From positions 682,001-746,000 of the forward strand of contig NZ_UGHK01000001.1 of NCBI RefSeq assembly GCF_900450705.1: DNA of 64,000 nt, given 5' to 3'. This DNA comes from Avibacterium paragallinarum. Lineage in GTDB: Bacteria > Pseudomonadota > Gammaproteobacteria > Enterobacterales > Pasteurellaceae. A program made the translations under genes and the position numbers. Position 1 is the stretch's first letter; each line of letters begins with the position of its first letter. The notes below the pieces were generated by a model that was not told where the DNA came from, did no database searches, and saw only the letters and a program-made list of their open reading frames with translations. Shown piece after piece: positions 10,238 through 21,796 of the stretch.

Positions 10238-10927
10238 ATGGCTAAACTAACCAAACGTATGAAAGCAATCAAAGCGGGTGTTGATTCAACCAAAGCTTAT
10301 GAGATCAATGATGCGATCGCAGTATTAAAACAATTTACTAGCCCTAAATTCGTAGAAAGCATTGATGTGGCAGTAAATTTAGGTATTGATGCACGTAAAT
10401 CTGACCAAAACGTGCGTGGTGCGACTGTATTGCCAAACGGTACAGGTCGTAACGTTCGCGTTGCTGTGTTCACTCAAGGTGCAAATGCAGACGCTGCGAA
10501 AGAAGCAGGTGCAGATTTAGTGGGTATGGAAGATTTAGCAGAACGCATCAAAAAAGGCGAAATGGACTTTGATGTGGTTATCGCTTCTCCAGATGCAATG
10601 CGTGTTGTTGGTCAATTAGGTCAAATTTTAGGGCCGCGTGGCTTAATGCCAAACCCTAAAGTGGGTACAGTAACACCAAACGTTGCAGAAGCCGTGAAAA
10701 ATGCGAAATCAGGTCAGGTGCGTTACCGTAATGATAAAAACGGTATCATTCACACCACAATTGGTAAAGCGGACTTCACCCCTGAGCAATTAAAAGAAAA
10801 CTTACAAGCATTATTGGCAGCCTTAACTAAAGCAAAACCTGCTTCAGCGAAAGGCGTGTTCATTAAGAAAGTAAGTCTTTCTACCACTCAAGGTGCAGGC
10901 GTTGCGATCGATCAAAGCAGCCTATAA
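10238..10927 (+). CDS. rplA: 50S ribosomal protein uL1
   Basis: The 229-residue protein includes the L1 signature around [18 protein letters not shown]1 forms the mobile stalk that moves deacylated tRNA out of the E site and is also the autogenous repressor of this operon. It starts three bases after the rplK stop. A paired-uptake-sequence terminator follows. Confidence 0.97.
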   Translation: MAKLTKRMKAIKAGVDSTKAYEINDAIAVLKQFTSPKFVESIDVAVNLGIDARKSDQNVRGATVLPNGTGRNVRVAVFTQGANADAAKEAGADLVGMEDLAERIKKGEMDFDVVIASPDAMRVVGQLGQILGPRGLMPNPKVGTVTPNVAEAVKNAKSGQVRYRNDKNGIIHTTIGKADFTPEQLKENLQALLAALTKAKPASAKGVFIKKVSLSTTQGAGVAIDQSSL

Positions 10928-10940
10928 TCCTGTTTTATAG

Positions 10941-10972
10941 AAAAGTGCGGTAATTTTTGACCGCACTTTTTC
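10941..10972 (+). terminator. Terminator built from an inverted pair of uptake sequences, after rplA
   Basis: AAAAGTGCGGT and ACCGCACTTTT (10941-10951, 10960-10970) face each other across 8 bases and end in a T run. This is the classic Pasteurellaceae use of two uptake sequences as an intrinsic terminator. Confidence 0.88.
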
Positions 10973-10995
10973 CGTGGCTAATGTGCAAATAGTGC

Positions 10996-11023
10996 TTTAC
11001 TTTGTTTAAAAAATAACTATAAT
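10996..11023 (+). promoter_or_regulatory. Promoter of rplJ-rplL
   Basis: A perfect -10 box TATAAT (11018-11023) has TTTACT (10996-11001) as -35 box at 16-base spacing. It lies right after the rplA terminator, so rplJL is a separate transcription unit with a long leader. Confidence 0.65.
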
Positions 11024-11029
11024 TGGCCA

Positions 11030-11280
11030 CCTTAATTTTGTACGTTGTCTTTAAGAGCGAAGTGCAAAATATTGATGGTGCTTGCCAATACAAGCCCCGT
11101 CCAAGACCGTAGGTGAAATGGCGTGAGCGATTTCTTAATTTAAATCCTACGTAGATGGTGAACAGACAGAATTTTCTGCTTCTGGACACCTTAGGCTTAG
11201 AAAAGCAGACTGGCTTGTTTATAAAGTGCGGTCGGTTTTTTTAAGATTTTTTGTAAGTTCCGCTTTGGCGGAGTGTATCA
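11030..11280 (+). promoter_or_regulatory. Long rplJ leader (L10-type autoregulatory leader)
   Basis: About 250 bases lie between the promoter and rplJ. The part from about 11040 to 11200 is relatively G+C rich and structured, for example TCCTACGTAGATGGTG and TTCTGCTTCTGGACACC. In gammaproteobacteria the L10-L12 complex binds the equivalent leader and represses rplJ translation. An uptake sequence occurs at 11223-11232. A covariance-model match (L10 leader family) would settle this; I could not run it. Confidence 0.6.
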
Positions 11281-11293
11281 GGAGCTAAAGCCA

Positions 11294-11785
11294 ATGGCAT
11301 TAAATCTTCAAGACAAACAAGCAATTGTTGCTGAAGTAAATGAAGCAGCCAAAGGTGCCCTATCAGCAGTAATCGCGGATTCTCGCGGTGTTACTGTAGA
11401 TAAAATGACTGAATTACGTAAAGCAGCTCGTGAAGCTGGTGTTTCAATGCGTGTTGTGCGTAACACATTATTACGCCGTGCAGTTGAAGGCACTGATTAC
11501 GAATGCTTAAAAGATGCGTTTGTAGGTCCAACACTTATCGCATTCTCTACTGAACACCCAGGTGCAGCAGCACGTTTGTTCAAAGATTTTGCAAAAGCAA
11601 ATGATAAGTTTGAAATTAAAGGTGCAGCCTTTGAAGGTAAGATCCAAGATGTTGAATTCTTAGCAACATTACCAACTTACGACGAAGCAATTGCACGTTT
11701 AATGGGTACAATGAAAGAAGCGGCAGCAGGAAAACTTGTTCGTACGCTTGCAGCATTACGCGACAAATTACAAGAAGCGGCTTAA
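11294..11785 (+). CDS. rplJ: 50S ribosomal protein uL10
   Basis: The start chosen is ATG 11294 ([15 protein letters not shown]), with AGGAGC nine bases upstream. An upstream in-frame start would add a non-conserved extension. The 163-residue protein is the base of the L12 stalk on the large subunit, and its C-terminal helix binds L12 dimers. It is followed by rplL after about 50 bases. Confidence 0.96.
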   Translation: MALNLQDKQAIVAEVNEAAKGALSAVIADSRGVTVDKMTELRKAAREAGVSMRVVRNTLLRRAVEGTDYECLKDAFVGPTLIAFSTEHPGAAARLFKDFAKANDKFEIKGAAFEGKIQDVEFLATLPTYDEAIARLMGTMKEAAAGKLVRTLAALRDKLQEAA

Positions 11786-11836
11786 TTCAAGCCTTTCTTA
11801 CTCGGTTTAATTTATTTACTTTAGGAATTGATTGTT

Positions 11837-12208
11837 ATGTCATTAACTAACGAACAAATCATTGAAGCGATTGCTTCTAAATCAGTAACTGAAATCGTAG
11901 AATTAATCACTGCGATGGAAGAAAAATTCGGTGTTTCAGCAGCAGCGGCTGCAGTAGCAGTAGCAGCTGGCGGTGACGCAGCTGCAGCAGAAGAGAAAAC
12001 TGAATTTGATGTAGTTCTTGCAGCAGCAGGTGCTAACAAAGTAGCAGTAATCAAAGCGGTACGTGGTGCAACTGGCTTAGGCTTAAAAGAAGCGAAAGAC
12101 TTAGTTGAATCTGCACCAGCAGTATTGAAAGAAGGCATCGCTAAAGCAGAAGCTGAAGCACTTAAGAAAGAATTAGAAGAAGCGGGTGCACAAGTAGAAA
12201 TCAAATAA
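11837..12208 (+). CDS. rplL: 50S ribosomal protein bL12 (L7/L12)
   Basis: From ATG 11837 ([20 protein letters not shown]) the protein has 123 residues: an N-terminal dimerisation domain, an Ala-rich hinge ([20 protein letters not shown]) and the C-terminal factor-binding domain ([20 protein letters not shown]). L12 recruits translational GTPases to the ribosome. AGGA ten bases upstream fixes the start. A terminator follows, so rpoB is not simply continuous with rplL. Confidence 0.97.
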   Translation: MSLTNEQIIEAIASKSVTEIVELITAMEEKFGVSAAAAAVAVAAGGDAAAAEEKTEFDVVLAAAGANKVAVIKAVRGATGLGLKEAKDLVESAPAVLKEGIAKAEAEALKKELEEAGAQVEIK

Positions 12209-12240
12209 TTTTGATTTTTCTATTACCCATTCTGGTTCTA

Positions 12241-12272
12241 AAAGCCCTGATAGAAATATCGGGGTTTTTTAT
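12241..12272 (+). terminator. Terminator after rplL
   Basis: The stem CCCTGATA/TATCGGGG closes a GAAA tetraloop with an A tract before it and TTTTTTATTTTTT after it. In E. coli this gap holds only an attenuator before rpoB; here it is a strong terminator followed by a toxin-antitoxin locus. Confidence 0.85.
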
Positions 12273-12313
12273 TTTTTGTTCATTCATTTGCAATATGGCT
12301 TAGAGTTATCTAA

Positions 12314-12339
12314 TATATACTTATTTTATAAAGTATATA
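12314..12339. promoter_or_regulatory. Probable VapB operator
   Basis: A perfect inverted repeat TATATACTT/AAGTATATA (12314-12322, 12331-12339) with an 8-base spacer lies 16 bases before vapB. It overlaps a plausible -10 box TATACT. VapB-VapC complexes typically bind such palindromes and repress their own promoter. Confidence 0.6.
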
Positions 12340-12354
12340 CTCTGAGAGGTTATT

Positions 12355-12597
12355 ATGGTAATAACAAAAGTTTTCCAAAGTGGTAATAGCCAAGCTGTAC
12401 GTATTCCATTAAGCTTTCGATTAGAGGTTGATACAGTAGAAATATTATATGGTGAAAATGGCGATATTATTTTACGCCCGATCAAACCTAAAGCGGATGT
12501 AAGTTTTCTCGATTTATTTTCAGGATTTGACGATGATTTTATTCAAGCATTAGAAGATCGCGATATTGAACCGCCACAAGAAAGAGAAACCCTATGA
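12355..12597 (+). CDS. vapB: VapB-type antitoxin (AbrB/SpoVT fold)
   Basis: The 80-residue protein opens VITKVFQSGNSQAVRIPLSF, the swapped-hairpin AbrB-like DNA-binding fold shared by VapB antitoxins. The C-terminal part (FLDLFSGFDDDFIQALEDRD) is acidic and likely wraps the toxin active site. It overlaps vapC by four bases (ATGA), typical of translationally coupled antitoxin-toxin pairs. It resembles the VapB1 antitoxin of Haemophilus influenzae. Its place between rplL and rpoB is unusual. Confidence 0.88.
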   Translation: MVITKVFQSGNSQAVRIPLSFRLEVDTVEILYGENGDIILRPIKPKADVSFLDLFSGFDDDFIQALEDRDIEPPQERETL

Positions 12598-12998
12598 TTT
12601 ATATGCTTGATACCAATATTTTGATTTATTTAATGAAAAACAAACCGCTCAAGGTTACAGAGCGGGTTGCACAATTAAGTACACAAGATAAATTAGTAAT
12701 GAGTTTTATTACTTATGCAGAATTATTAAAAGGGGCTAATGGTAGTACTCATTCACTGAAAGCTCGGGAAAATATAGCACGCATAACCCAACGTATTTCT
12801 GTACTTCTTCCTCCCAAAGAAATTTGTGAGTTCTATGGCATATGGGCAGATAAATTAAAACGTCAAGGTACGCCTATTGGCGGCAATGATCTTTGGATTG
12901 CTTGCCACGCATTAGCTTGTGATGCGGTACTTGTTACTCATAATGTTAAGGAATTTCAGCGGATTTCTTCTTTAAAGTGGCAAGATTGGACGGTTTAA
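12594..12998 (+). CDS. vapC: VapC-type PIN-domain ribonuclease toxin
   Basis: The 134-residue PIN domain has the expected acidic residues in MLDTNILIYLM (Asp6), FITYAELLKG (Glu near 43) and GGNDLWIACHA (Asp near 99), plus the terminal LVTHNVKEFQRI block. It closely resembles H. influenzae VapC1. VapC toxins cut specific RNAs such as initiator tRNA when VapB is lost. All catalytic positions are present, so the toxin appears active. It starts within the last codon of vapB. Confidence 0.92.
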   Translation: MIYMLDTNILIYLMKNKPLKVTERVAQLSTQDKLVMSFITYAELLKGANGSTHSLKARENIARITQRISVLLPPKEICEFYGIWADKLKRQGTPIGGNDLWIACHALACDAVLVTHNVKEFQRISSLKWQDWTV

Positions 12999-13007
12999 AT
13001 TAATTGC

Positions 13008-13037
13008 TTGACCTAAGTTGCTGTAATCCACTATAAT
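13008..13037 (+). promoter_or_regulatory. Promoter of rpoB-rpoC
   Basis: TTGACC (13008-13013) and TATAAT (13032-13037) are 18 bases apart, just after vapC. This gives rpoBC its own start, as needed when the rplL terminator and vapBC separate it from rplJL. Confidence 0.7.
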
Positions 13038-13312
13038 AGCCAGCCATTTTTAATTCGCAAAGCCAATTTTGGATTAAAAATATACTGAATAATTCCCGTT
13101 TTGTTGCGTTATCATCAAGTTAAATTTCTCTTTTAGATAGGCAAAATTGCTTATTTCTAGGTAATTTGATGGCAGCCCGTTCATCAGAAGTAAGGTTCAG
13201 AGTGCGGTATCTAAAAACGGATTCATCATTGATATAAAAAACTGTGTGAAAAAATGACCGCACTTTTGTTTTATATCGACTCGGTCTCACTAAAATTTAT
13301 TGAGGAAAACCA
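13038..13312 (+). other. rpoB leader region
   Basis: About 270 bases without an open frame precede rpoB. It holds a one-mismatch uptake core at 13200-13208 and an inverted full copy at 13257-13265, far enough apart to make only a long-loop hairpin. No further motif was recognised. Confidence 0.5.
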
Positions 13313-16300
13313 ATGGGTTACTCCTATACTGAGAAAAAACGTATTCGTAAAGACTTCGGCAAACGTCCGCAAGTTTTAAATGTACCTTATTTATTAACTA
13401 TTCAACTTGATTCTTTTGATAAATTTATCCAAAGAGATCCTGAAGGTCAGCAAGGGTTAGAAGCGGCGTTCCGTTCTGTGTTCCCGATTGTCAGCAACAA
13501 CGGCAACACCGAATTGCAATATGTGAGCTACCGCTTAGGCGAGCCTGTATTTGACGTACGTGAATGTCAAATTCGTGGTACAACTTATGCCGCCCCATTG
13601 CGTGTAAAATTACGCCTTGTGAGCTACGACAAAGATGCCGCCCCTGGCACAATCAAAGATATTAAAGAGCAAGAAGTCTATATGGGTGAAATCCCATTAA
13701 TGACAGACAATGGTACCTTTGTGATTAATGGTACTGAGCGTGTTATTGTTTCACAATTACACCGTAGCCCAGGCGTTTTCTTTGATAGCGATAAAGGTAA
13801 AACCCACTCGTCAGGAAAAGTGCTTTATAACGCACGCATTATTCCTTACCGTGGTTCTTGGTTGGATTTTGAATTTGATCCAAAAGATAACTTATATGCA
13901 CGTATTGACCGTCGCCGTAAATTGCCTGCGACCATTATTCTGCGTGCGTTAAATTACACCACAGAAGAAATTTTAAATTTATTCTTCGATAAAGTGATTT
14001 TCCAAATCGAAGACAATAAATTATTAATGGATTTAGTGCCAGAAAGATTGCGTGGTGAAACCGCGACTTTCGATATTGTGGCAAATGGCAAAACCTATGT
14101 GGAAGTAGGTCGCCGTATCACCGCTCGCCATATCCGTGCCTTAGAAAAAGATAACGTTACCCAAGTTGAAGTGCCAACAGAATATATTGTGGGTAAAGTG
14201 GCAGCGAAAGATTATGTGGATCTAGAAACGGGTGAGGTGATTTGTCCTGCGAATGGCGAGATCTCCCTTGAGATTTTAGCGAAATTATCGCAAGCAGGTT
14301 ATAAAACCATCGAAATCCTGTTCACTAACGATTTAGACTACGGCCCTTATATTTCTGACACCTTACGCGTTGATCCAACCACCGATCGCCTAAGTGCATT
14401 AGTGGAAATTTACCGTATGATGCGTCCGGGTGAGCCACCGACAAAAGAAGCGGCAGAAGGTTTATTTGATAACCTGTTCTTCTCACCAGATCGCTATGAT
14501 TTATCAGCGGTAGGTCGTATGAAATTTAACCGCTCTTTAGGTATTGAAGAAACTACAGGCAGCGGCATTTTAAGCAAAGAAGACATTGTGAATGTGATGA
14601 GAAAGCTCATTGATATTCGTAATGGTCGCGGTGAAGTGGACGACATTGACCACTTAGGTAACCGTCGTATCCGTTCTGTGGGTGAAATGGCAGAAAACCA
14701 ATTCCGTATTGGTTTAGTGCGTGTTGAGCGTGCAGTGAAAGAGCGTCTTTCTTTAGGTGATCTTGAAGCGGTAACCCCACAAGATTTAATCAATGCGAAA
14801 CCAATTTCAGCCGCGGTGAAAGAATTCTTTGGTTCATCACAGCTTTCCCAATTTATGGATCAAAACAACCCGCTTTCAGAAGTAACGCATAAACGCCGTA
14901 TTTCTGCCTTAGGGCCGGGTGGTTTAACCCGTGAGCGTGCGGGCTTTGAGGTGCGAGATGTTCACGCAACCCATTATGGTCGTGTGTGTCCAATTGAAAC
15001 CCCTGAAGGGCCAAACATCGGTTTGATCAACTCATTAGCGGTGTATGCACGTACTAACGACTATGGTTTCTTAGAAACCCCATATCGTAAAGTGGTAAAT
15101 GGTCAAGTAACCGAAGAAATCGAATATTTATCCGCCATTGAAGAAGGCAAATATATCATCGCACAGGCAAACTCTAACTTAGATGATGAGTTACGTTTTA
15201 CCGATACCTTCGTAACCTGTCGTGGTGAGCATGGTGAGTCTGGTTTATACCGTCCAGAAGAAATTCACTATATGGACGTATCGACCCAACAAATCGTTTC
15301 TGTGGCAGCGGCGCTTATCCCGTTCCTTGAACACGATGATGCGAACCGTGCCTTGATGGGGGCGAACATGCAACGCCAAGCCGTGCCAACCTTGCGGGCG
15401 GATAAACCATTAGTCGGTACAGGTATGGAAAAACCGGTGGCGTTAGACTCTGGTGTTGCGGTTGTAGCAAAACGTGGTGGAACAATCCAATACGTTGATG
15501 CTTCGCGTATCGTTGTAAAAGTAAACGAAGATGAAACTGTTGCAGGTGAAGCAGGGATTGATATTTACAACTTAGTGAAATATACCCGCTCTAACCAAAA
15601 TACCTGTATTAACCAAATTCCTTGCGTGAAATTAGGTGAGCCAATTGAACGTGGTGAAATCCTTGCTGATGGTCCTTCAACGGATTTAGGTGAACTTGCC
15701 CTTGGTCAAAATATGCGCGTGGCATTTATGCCTTGGAATGGTTATAACTTCGAAGACTCAATGTTAGTGTCTGAGCGTGTGGTGCAAGAAGATCGTTTCA
15801 CTACCATTCACATTCAAGAGCTTTCTTGTGTGGCGCGTGATACCAAACTTGGTTCTGAAGAAATCACTGCCGATATTCCGAACGTAGGTGAAGCGGCATT
15901 AAGCAAACTTGATGAATCAGGGATCGTCTATATCGGTGCGGAAGTAAAAGGTGGCGATATTCTTGTGGGGAAAGTAACACCAAAAGGTGAAACCCAATTA
16001 ACCCCAGAAGAAAAATTATTACGCGCAATCTTTGGTGAAAAAGCATCTGATGTAAAAGATTCTTCATTACGCGTACCAAACAGCGTATCTGGTACAGTTA
16101 TTGATGTTCAAGTGTTCACCCGTGATGGCGTAGAAAAAGATAAACGTGCCTTAGAAATCGAAGAAATGCAGTTAAAACAAGCGAAGAAAGACCTCGTTGA
16201 AGAATTAGAGATCTTAGAAGCAGGCTTGTTTGCACGCGTTCGCAATGTATTGATTTCAGGCGGAATGGACGCGACACAGTTAGATAAATTAGACCGCACT

Positions 16301-17341
16301 AAATGGTTAGAACAAACCCTTTCAGACGAAGAAAAACAAAGCCAGTTAGAGCAACTTGCGGAGCAATATGAAGAACTCCGTAAAGACTTTGAGCATAAAC
16401 TCGAAGTGAAACGTGGCAAAATCATTCAAGGTGATGATCTTGCACCGGGCGTATTGAAAGTGGTGAAAGTATATCTTGCGGTGAAACGCCAAATCCAACC
16501 GGGTGATAAAATGGCAGGTCGCCACGGTAACAAAGGGGTTATCTCAAAAATCAACCCAGTTGAAGATATGCCGTATGACGAAAACGGTCAGCCAGTAGAC
16601 ATCGTATTGAACCCGCTGGGCGTACCTTCGCGTATGAACATCGGTCAGATTCTTGAAACGCACTTAGGTTTAGCGGCGAAAGGAATTGGTGATCAAATCA
16701 ACGCAATGATCAAACAAAAACAAGATGTTGAGAAATTGCGTGGCTATATCCAAAAAGCCTACGACTTAGGTGGCGGTTCACAAAAAGTGGATCTTTCAAC
16801 CTTTACTGATGAAGAAGTAATGCGTTTAGCACAAAACTTACGCAAAGGTTTACCATTGGCAACGCCAGTATTTGACGGGGCGCACGAAGAAGAAATTAAG
16901 GGCTTACTAGAGCTTGGCGGCTTACCAACATCAGGGCAAATTACCCTTTATGATGGTCGCACGGGTGAGAAATTTGAGCGTCCAGTAACCGTAGGTTATA
17001 TGTATATGCTCAAATTGAACCACTTAGTTGATGACAAAATGCACGCACGTTCAACAGGTTCTTATAGTCTTGTTACCCAACAGCCATTGGGTGGTAAAGC
17101 ACAATTCGGTGGTCAGCGTTTCGGTGAGATGGAGGTTTGGGCGCTTGAAGCTTATGGTGCCGCTTACACCTTACAAGAAATGCTCACGGTGAAATCCGAT
17201 GATGTGAATGGTCGTACGAAGATGTATAAAAATATCGTCAGCGGCAACCAACAAATGGATCCGGGTACACCAGAATCCTTTAATGTAATTATGAAAGAAA
17301 TTCGTTCACTCGGTATTAATATTGATTTGGACGAAGAGTAA
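13313..17341 (+). CDS. rpoB: RNA polymerase beta subunit
   Basis: The 1342-residue protein has the length of E. coli RpoB. The rifampicin-pocket segment reads [20 protein letters not shown] with [11 protein letters not shown] following, so no common rifampicin-resistance change is visible. Also present are the catalytic-region motif [11 protein letters not shown] and the C-terminal [15 protein letters not shown]. With RpoC it forms the catalytic cleft. ATG 13313 is preceded by TGAGGAAAA. It is followed by rpoC after 100 bases. Confidence 0.98.
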   Translation: MGYSYTEKKRIRKDFGKRPQVLNVPYLLTIQLDSFDKFIQRDPEGQQGLEAAFRSVFPIVSNNGNTELQYVSYRLGEPVFDVRECQIRGTTYAAPLRVKLRLVSYDKDAAPGTIKDIKEQEVYMGEIPLMTDNGTFVINGTERVIVSQLHRSPGVFFDSDKGKTHSSGKVLYNARIIPYRGSWLDFEFDPKDNLYARIDRRRKLPATIILRALNYTTEEILNLFFDKVIFQIEDNKLLMDLVPERLRGETATFDIVANGKTYVEVGRRITARHIRALEKDNVTQVEVPTEYIVGKVAAKDYVDLETGEVICPANGEISLEILAKLSQAGYKTIEILFTNDLDYGPYISDTLRVDPTTDRLSALVEIYRMMRPGEPPTKEAAEGLFDNLFFSPDRYDLSAVGRMKFNRSLGIEETTGSGILSKEDIVNVMRKLIDIRNGRGEVDDIDHLGNRRIRSVGEMAENQFRIGLVRVERAVKERLSLGDLEAVTPQDLINAKPISAAVKEFFGSSQLSQFMDQNNPLSEVTHKRRISALGPGGLTRERAGFEVRDVHATHYGRVCPIETPEGPNIGLINSLAVYARTNDYGFLETPYRKVVNGQVTEEIEYLSAIEEGKYIIAQANSNLDDELRFTDTFVTCRGEHGESGLYRPEEIHYMDVSTQQIVSVAAALIPFLEHDDANRALMGANMQRQAVPTLRADKPLVGTGMEKPVALDSGVAVVAKRGGTIQYVDASRIVVKVNEDETVAGEAGIDIYNLVKYTRSNQNTCINQIPCVKLGEPIERGEILADGPSTDLGELALGQNMRVAFMPWNGYNFEDSMLVSERVVQEDRFTTIHIQELSCVARDTKLGSEEITADIPNVGEAALSKLDESGIVYIGAEVKGGDILVGKVTPKGETQLTPEEKLLRAIFGEKASDVKDSSLRVPNSVSGTVIDVQVFTRDGVEKDKRALEIEEMQLKQAKKDLVEELEILEAGLFARVRNVLISGGMDATQLDKLDRTKWLEQTLSDEEKQSQLEQLAEQYEELRKDFEHKLEVKRGKIIQGDDLAPGVLKVVKVYLAVKRQIQPGDKMAGRHGNKGVISKINPVEDMPYDENGQPVDIVLNPLGVPSRMNIGQILETHLGLAAKGIGDQINAMIKQKQDVEKLRGYIQKAYDLGGGSQKVDLSTFTDEEVMRLAQNLRKGLPLATPVFDGAHEEEIKGLLELGGLPTSGQITLYDGRTGEKFERPVTVGYMYMLKLNHLVDDKMHARSTGSYSLVTQQPLGGKAQFGGQRFGEMEVWALEAYGAAYTLQEMLTVKSDDVNGRTKMYKNIVSGNQQMDPGTPESFNVIMKEIRSLGINIDLDEE

Positions 17342-17368
17342 TCTGAGTAGCAAACGCTAAAGTACGCT

Positions 17369-17410
17369 CAAGTGCGGTGTAAAAAACGCAAGAATTTTCT
17401 ACCGCACTTG
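17369..17410 (+). repeat. Inverted uptake-sequence pair between rpoB and rpoC
   Basis: CAAGTGCGGT (17369-17378) and ACCGCACTTG (17401-17410) form a 10-bp stem around a 22-base loop. There is no T run after it, so it is not a standard terminator. It sits in the spacer of an essential operon, where it could modulate rpoC expression or mRNA processing. Confidence 0.7.
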
Positions 17411-17441
17411 GATAAGTTTAACTCCGACAGGAGCAAAATCT

Positions 17442-20400
17442 GTGAAAGACTTAGTTAAGTTTTTAAAAGCACAATCTAAATCCAGCGAAGATTTTGATGT
17501 GATCAAAATTGGTTTAGCCTCACCGGATATGATCCGTTCTTGGTCATTTGGTGAAGTTAAGAAACCTGAAACCATCAACTACCGTACCTTTAAACCAGAG
17601 CGTGACGGGCTTTTCTGTGCGCGTATTTTCGGGCCAGTGAAAGACTACGAATGTTTATGCGGAAAATATAAACGCTTAAAACACCGTGGTGTAATCTGTG
17701 AAAAATGTGGCGTAGAAGTGACACAAGCAAAAGTTCGCCGTGAACGTATGGGTCATATTGAGCTTGCTTCACCTGTTGCTCATATCTGGTTCTTAAAATC
17801 TTTACCGTCCCGTATCGGCTTATTATTAGATATGCCGTTGCGTGATATTGAACGTGTACTTTATTTTGAATCTTACATTGTTACTGAGCCGGGAATGACT
17901 GATCTTGAAAAAGGTCAATTATTAACGGAAGAACAATATATGGACGCAGAAGACCGTTGGGGCGATGAATTTGAAGCTAAAATGGGTGCAGAAGCGATCC
18001 AAGCGTTATTGCGTGATATGGATCTAGAAGTGGAATGTGAAACCTTGCGTGAAGAGTTGCAAGAAACCAATTCAGAAACTAAACGCAAAAAAATCACTAA
18101 ACGCTTAAAATTATTAGAATCTTTCATTCAATCAGGCAATAAACCTGAATGGATGGTGATGACTGTATTGCCAGTGTTGCCACCAGATTTACGTCCATTA
18201 GTTCCACTTGATGGCGGACGTTTTGCCACTTCAGATTTGAACGATTTATATCGCCGAGTGATCAACCGTAATAACCGTTTAAAACGCTTATTAGACTTGA
18301 TCGCGCCAGATATTATCGTGCGTAACGAAAAACGTATGTTACAAGAATCTGTTGATGCGTTATTAGATAATGGTCGCCGTGGTCGTGCAATTACCGGTTC
18401 TAACCGCCGTCCATTGAAATCACTTGCGGATATGATCAAAGGTAAACAAGGTCGTTTCCGTCAAAACTTATTGGGTAAACGTGTAGATTACTCAGGCCGT
18501 TCTGTAATCACCGTAGGGCCATACTTACATCTACATCAATGTGGTTTACCGAAAAAAATGGCGTTGGAATTATTCCGTCCATTTATTTATGCCAAATTAG
18601 AAAGCCGTGGCTTTGCAACTACAATCAAAGCAGCGAAGAAAATGGTTGAGCGTGAAGACGCAATTGTATGGGATATTTTGGCAGAAGTAATTCGTGAACA
18701 CCCAATCCTATTGAACCGTGCGCCAACCTTGCACCGTTTGGGTATTCAAGCCTTTGAGCCGATCTTAATTGAAGGTAAAGCGATTCAATTACACCCATTA
18801 GTGTGTGCGGCGTTCAACGCGGACTTCGATGGTGACCAAATGGCGGTTCACGTGCCATTAACCCTTGAAGCACAGCTTGAAGCGCGTGCCTTAATGATGT
18901 CAACCAACAACATTCTTTCACCAGCAAATGGTGAGCCGATTATCGTACCATCACAGGACGTGGTATTAGGTCTTTATTATATGACCCGCGACAAAGTGAA
19001 CGCGAAAGGCGAAGGAATGTTATTGCAAGATCCACGCGAGGCGGAAAAAGCTTATCGTACTGGACAAGCCGAGCTTCACGCTCGTGTGAAAGTGCGTATT
19101 ACCGAATATGTGAAAGATGCGTCTAACGAATTTGTGCCACAAACCACGCTTGTGGATACCACAATCGGACGTGCCATTTTATGGCTGATCGCACCAAAAG
19201 GTATGCCATTTAGCTTGTTCAACCAAACCTTAGGCAAAAAAGCGATTTCAAAATTAATTAACGAAAGCTATCGCCGTTTAGGATTGAAAGCGAGCGTATT
19301 GTTTGCTGACCAAATTATGTACACCGGTTTTGCTTACGCTGCACGTTCTGGTTCATCAGTAGGGATTGATGATATGGTGATCCCAGCGAAGAAATATGAA
19401 ATTATTTCTGCGGCAGAGCAAGAAGTGGCTGAAATCCAAGAACAGTTCCAATCAGGTTTGGTAACGGCGGGTGAGCGTTACAACAAAGTGATCGATATTT
19501 GGGCAGCAGCGAATGAACGCGTTGCCAAAGCGATGATGGAAAACCTTTCACAAGAAGAAGTAATGAACCGTGAAGGGGAGTTAGAAAAACAAGCTTCATT
19601 TAACAGCATCTTTATGATGGCTGACTCAGGGGCGCGTGGTTCTGCGGCTCAGATTCGTCAGCTTGCAGGTATGCGTGGTTTGATGGCTCGTCCAGACGGC
19701 TCAATCATCGAAACGCCAATTACCGCGAACTTCCGTGAAGGTCTAAACGTACTTCAATACTTTATTTCAACCCACGGTGCACGTAAAGGTTTGGCGGATA
19801 CCGCATTGAAAACAGCGAACTCAGGTTACTTAACCCGTCGTTTGGTTGATGTGGCACAAGATTTAGTCATCATTGAAGATGACTGTGGCACTTACGAAGG
19901 GATCGTAATGACCCCATTAATCGAAGGGGGAGATGTAAAAGAACCTCTGCGTGATCGCGTATTAGGTCGTGTGGCGGCAGAAGACATCTTAAAACCAGGT
20001 ACAGACGAAGTGCTTATCCCGCGTAACACCCTATTAGATGAAAAATTGTGTGATCTGATCGATGAAAACTCAGTGGATAGTATCAAAGTGCGTTCAGTGG
20101 TAACCTGTGATACGAACTTCGGGGTGTGTGCGAAATGTTACGGACGCGATCTTGCACGTGGACACCTTATCAATCAAGGTGAAGCCGTGGGGGTTATCGC
20201 CGCACAATCTATCGGTGAACCGGGTACACAGCTCACGATGCGTACATTCCATATCGGTGGTGCGGCATCGGCGGCAGCAAAAGAATCTAGCGTTCAAGTT
20301 AAAAACAACGGTACTTTACGTTTAGCCAACGTGAAATTCGTAACGAACAAAGAAGGCAAATTGGTCTTAACGTCGCGTAACACCGAATTAACTATTATTG

Positions 20401-21704
20401 ATGCATTCGGACGTACCAAAGAGCATTATAAAGTGCCATATGGTGCGGTGCTAAATAAAGCCGATGGCGACGAAGTGAATGCAGGCGAAACCGTAGCAAA
20501 CTGGGATCCACATACAATGCCAGTGGTTTCTGAAGTATCAGGTTTCGTGAAATTTGTGGACATTGTTGATGGCTTAACGGTAACGCGTCAAACTGACGAA
20601 TTAACGGGGCTTTCTTCCATCGTTGTTCAAGATGTGGGTGAACGTGCAACCGCAGGTAAAGATCTACGTCCATCAATTAAATTGGTTGATGCACAAGGGA
20701 ATGACATTCTGATTCCCGGTACTGATGTGATTGCACAATATTTCTTACTGGGTAAAGCTATCGTTACCCTTGAAGACGGTGCAGAAGTTCACGTTGGGGA
20801 TTCTTTAGCACGTATTCCGCAAGAATCGGCAGGAACTAAAGATATTACTGGGGGTCTTCCACGCGTAGCGGATCTCTTTGAAGCTCGCAAACCGAAAGAG
20901 CCAGCAATCCTTGCGGAAATCTCAGGTATTGTGTCTTTCGGTAAAGAAACCAAAGGTAAACGCCGCTTACTCATCACCCCAACAGAGGGCGAAGTGTACG
21001 AAGAAATGATTCCAAAATGGCGTCAGCTCAACGTATTTGAAGGGGAAATGGTACAACGTGGTGATCTGATTTCTGATGGTGCAGAAACCCCACACGATAT
21101 TTTACGCTTACGTGGCGTGCACGCCGTCACCGATTACATCGTAAACGAAGTGCAAGAAGTTTACCGCTTACAAGGGGTAAAAATTAACGATAAACATATC
21201 GAAGTTATCGTACGCCAAATGTTGCGTAAAGCTATCATCACCAACGCTTATGACTCTGAATTCTTAGAGGGTGAGCAAGTGGAAGTGGCACGTGTGAAAA
21301 TGGTTAACCAAAAACGCGAAGCGGAAGGAAAACCATTGGTGGAATTTGAGCGTGAATTATTGGGTATCACCAAAGCCTCATTGGCAACGGAATCCTTTAT
21401 TTCCGCCGCATCGTTCCAAGAAACCACTCGTGTGCTTACCGAAGCTGCGGTGGCAGGAAAACGCGATGAATTACGTGGCTTGAAAGAGAACGTCATCGTA
21501 GGTCGCTTGATCCCAGCAGGTACAGGTTTCGCGTATCACCAACAACGCCAAAAAAACCGTGCCGCAGGCATCGTTGAACCTGAGCAATTAACCAAAGCAT
21601 CAACGATTTCTGATGAAGAAATTGCTTCAGAATTTACATTCACCGCAGACGACGCAACCGCAAGTCTTGCTGAAATGTTAAATATGGCAGAAGATGCAGA
21701 ATAA
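17442..21704 (+). CDS. rpoC: RNA polymerase beta' subunit
   Basis: The 1420-residue protein starts with GTG ([20 protein letters not shown]), with GACAGGAGC upstream. It has the N-terminal zinc site ([20 protein letters not shown]), the Mg-binding motif [10 protein letters not shown], and the second zinc-binding cluster ([16 protein letters not shown]). Beta' carries the catalytic aspartates and the clamp. It ends 35 bases before an IS3-type element. A terminator-like left arm (AAAAGCCCGAAA) remains at 21720-21731 without a matching right arm. Confidence 0.98.
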   Translation: MKDLVKFLKAQSKSSEDFDVIKIGLASPDMIRSWSFGEVKKPETINYRTFKPERDGLFCARIFGPVKDYECLCGKYKRLKHRGVICEKCGVEVTQAKVRRERMGHIELASPVAHIWFLKSLPSRIGLLLDMPLRDIERVLYFESYIVTEPGMTDLEKGQLLTEEQYMDAEDRWGDEFEAKMGAEAIQALLRDMDLEVECETLREELQETNSETKRKKITKRLKLLESFIQSGNKPEWMVMTVLPVLPPDLRPLVPLDGGRFATSDLNDLYRRVINRNNRLKRLLDLIAPDIIVRNEKRMLQESVDALLDNGRRGRAITGSNRRPLKSLADMIKGKQGRFRQNLLGKRVDYSGRSVITVGPYLHLHQCGLPKKMALELFRPFIYAKLESRGFATTIKAAKKMVEREDAIVWDILAEVIREHPILLNRAPTLHRLGIQAFEPILIEGKAIQLHPLVCAAFNADFDGDQMAVHVPLTLEAQLEARALMMSTNNILSPANGEPIIVPSQDVVLGLYYMTRDKVNAKGEGMLLQDPREAEKAYRTGQAELHARVKVRITEYVKDASNEFVPQTTLVDTTIGRAILWLIAPKGMPFSLFNQTLGKKAISKLINESYRRLGLKASVLFADQIMYTGFAYAARSGSSVGIDDMVIPAKKYEIISAAEQEVAEIQEQFQSGLVTAGERYNKVIDIWAAANERVAKAMMENLSQEEVMNREGELEKQASFNSIFMMADSGARGSAAQIRQLAGMRGLMARPDGSIIETPITANFREGLNVLQYFISTHGARKGLADTALKTANSGYLTRRLVDVAQDLVIIEDDCGTYEGIVMTPLIEGGDVKEPLRDRVLGRVAAEDILKPGTDEVLIPRNTLLDEKLCDLIDENSVDSIKVRSVVTCDTNFGVCAKCYGRDLARGHLINQGEAVGVIAAQSIGEPGTQLTMRTFHIGGAASAAAKESSVQVKNNGTLRLANVKFVTNKEGKLVLTSRNTELTIIDAFGRTKEHYKVPYGAVLNKADGDEVNAGETVANWDPHTMPVVSEVSGFVKFVDIVDGLTVTRQTDELTGLSSIVVQDVGERATAGKDLRPSIKLVDAQGNDILIPGTDVIAQYFLLGKAIVTLEDGAEVHVGDSLARIPQESAGTKDITGGLPRVADLFEARKPKEPAILAEISGIVSFGKETKGKRRLLITPTEGEVYEEMIPKWRQLNVFEGEMVQRGDLISDGAETPHDILRLRGVHAVTDYIVNEVQEVYRLQGVKINDKHIEVIVRQMLRKAIITNAYDSEFLEGEQVEVARVKMVNQKREAEGKPLVEFERELLGITKASLATESFISAASFQETTRVLTEAAVAGKRDELRGLKENVIVGRLIPAGTGFAYHQQRQKNRAAGIVEPEQLTKASTISDEEIASEFTFTADDATASLAEMLNMAEDAE

Positions 21705-21796
21705 TCGCTAACAAGTAAATAAAAGCCCGAAACATCGTGTGATCTGCACCCCAAAAGTTGGACTAAATAACCAACTGATTAAGGTGCAGATTTTTT

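Noticed and set aside
11821-12204. 127-residue Ala/Ser-rich reverse frame opposite rplL
   Set aside because: It is a shadow of the Ala-rich rplL gene, with no ribosome-binding site or family likeness.
14821-15060. Possible rifampicin-resistance change in RpoB
   Set aside because: The core pocket residues ([24 protein letters not shown]) match the sensitive E. coli type. The Ala in VHATHYG is outside the usual resistance positions and is probably a family difference.
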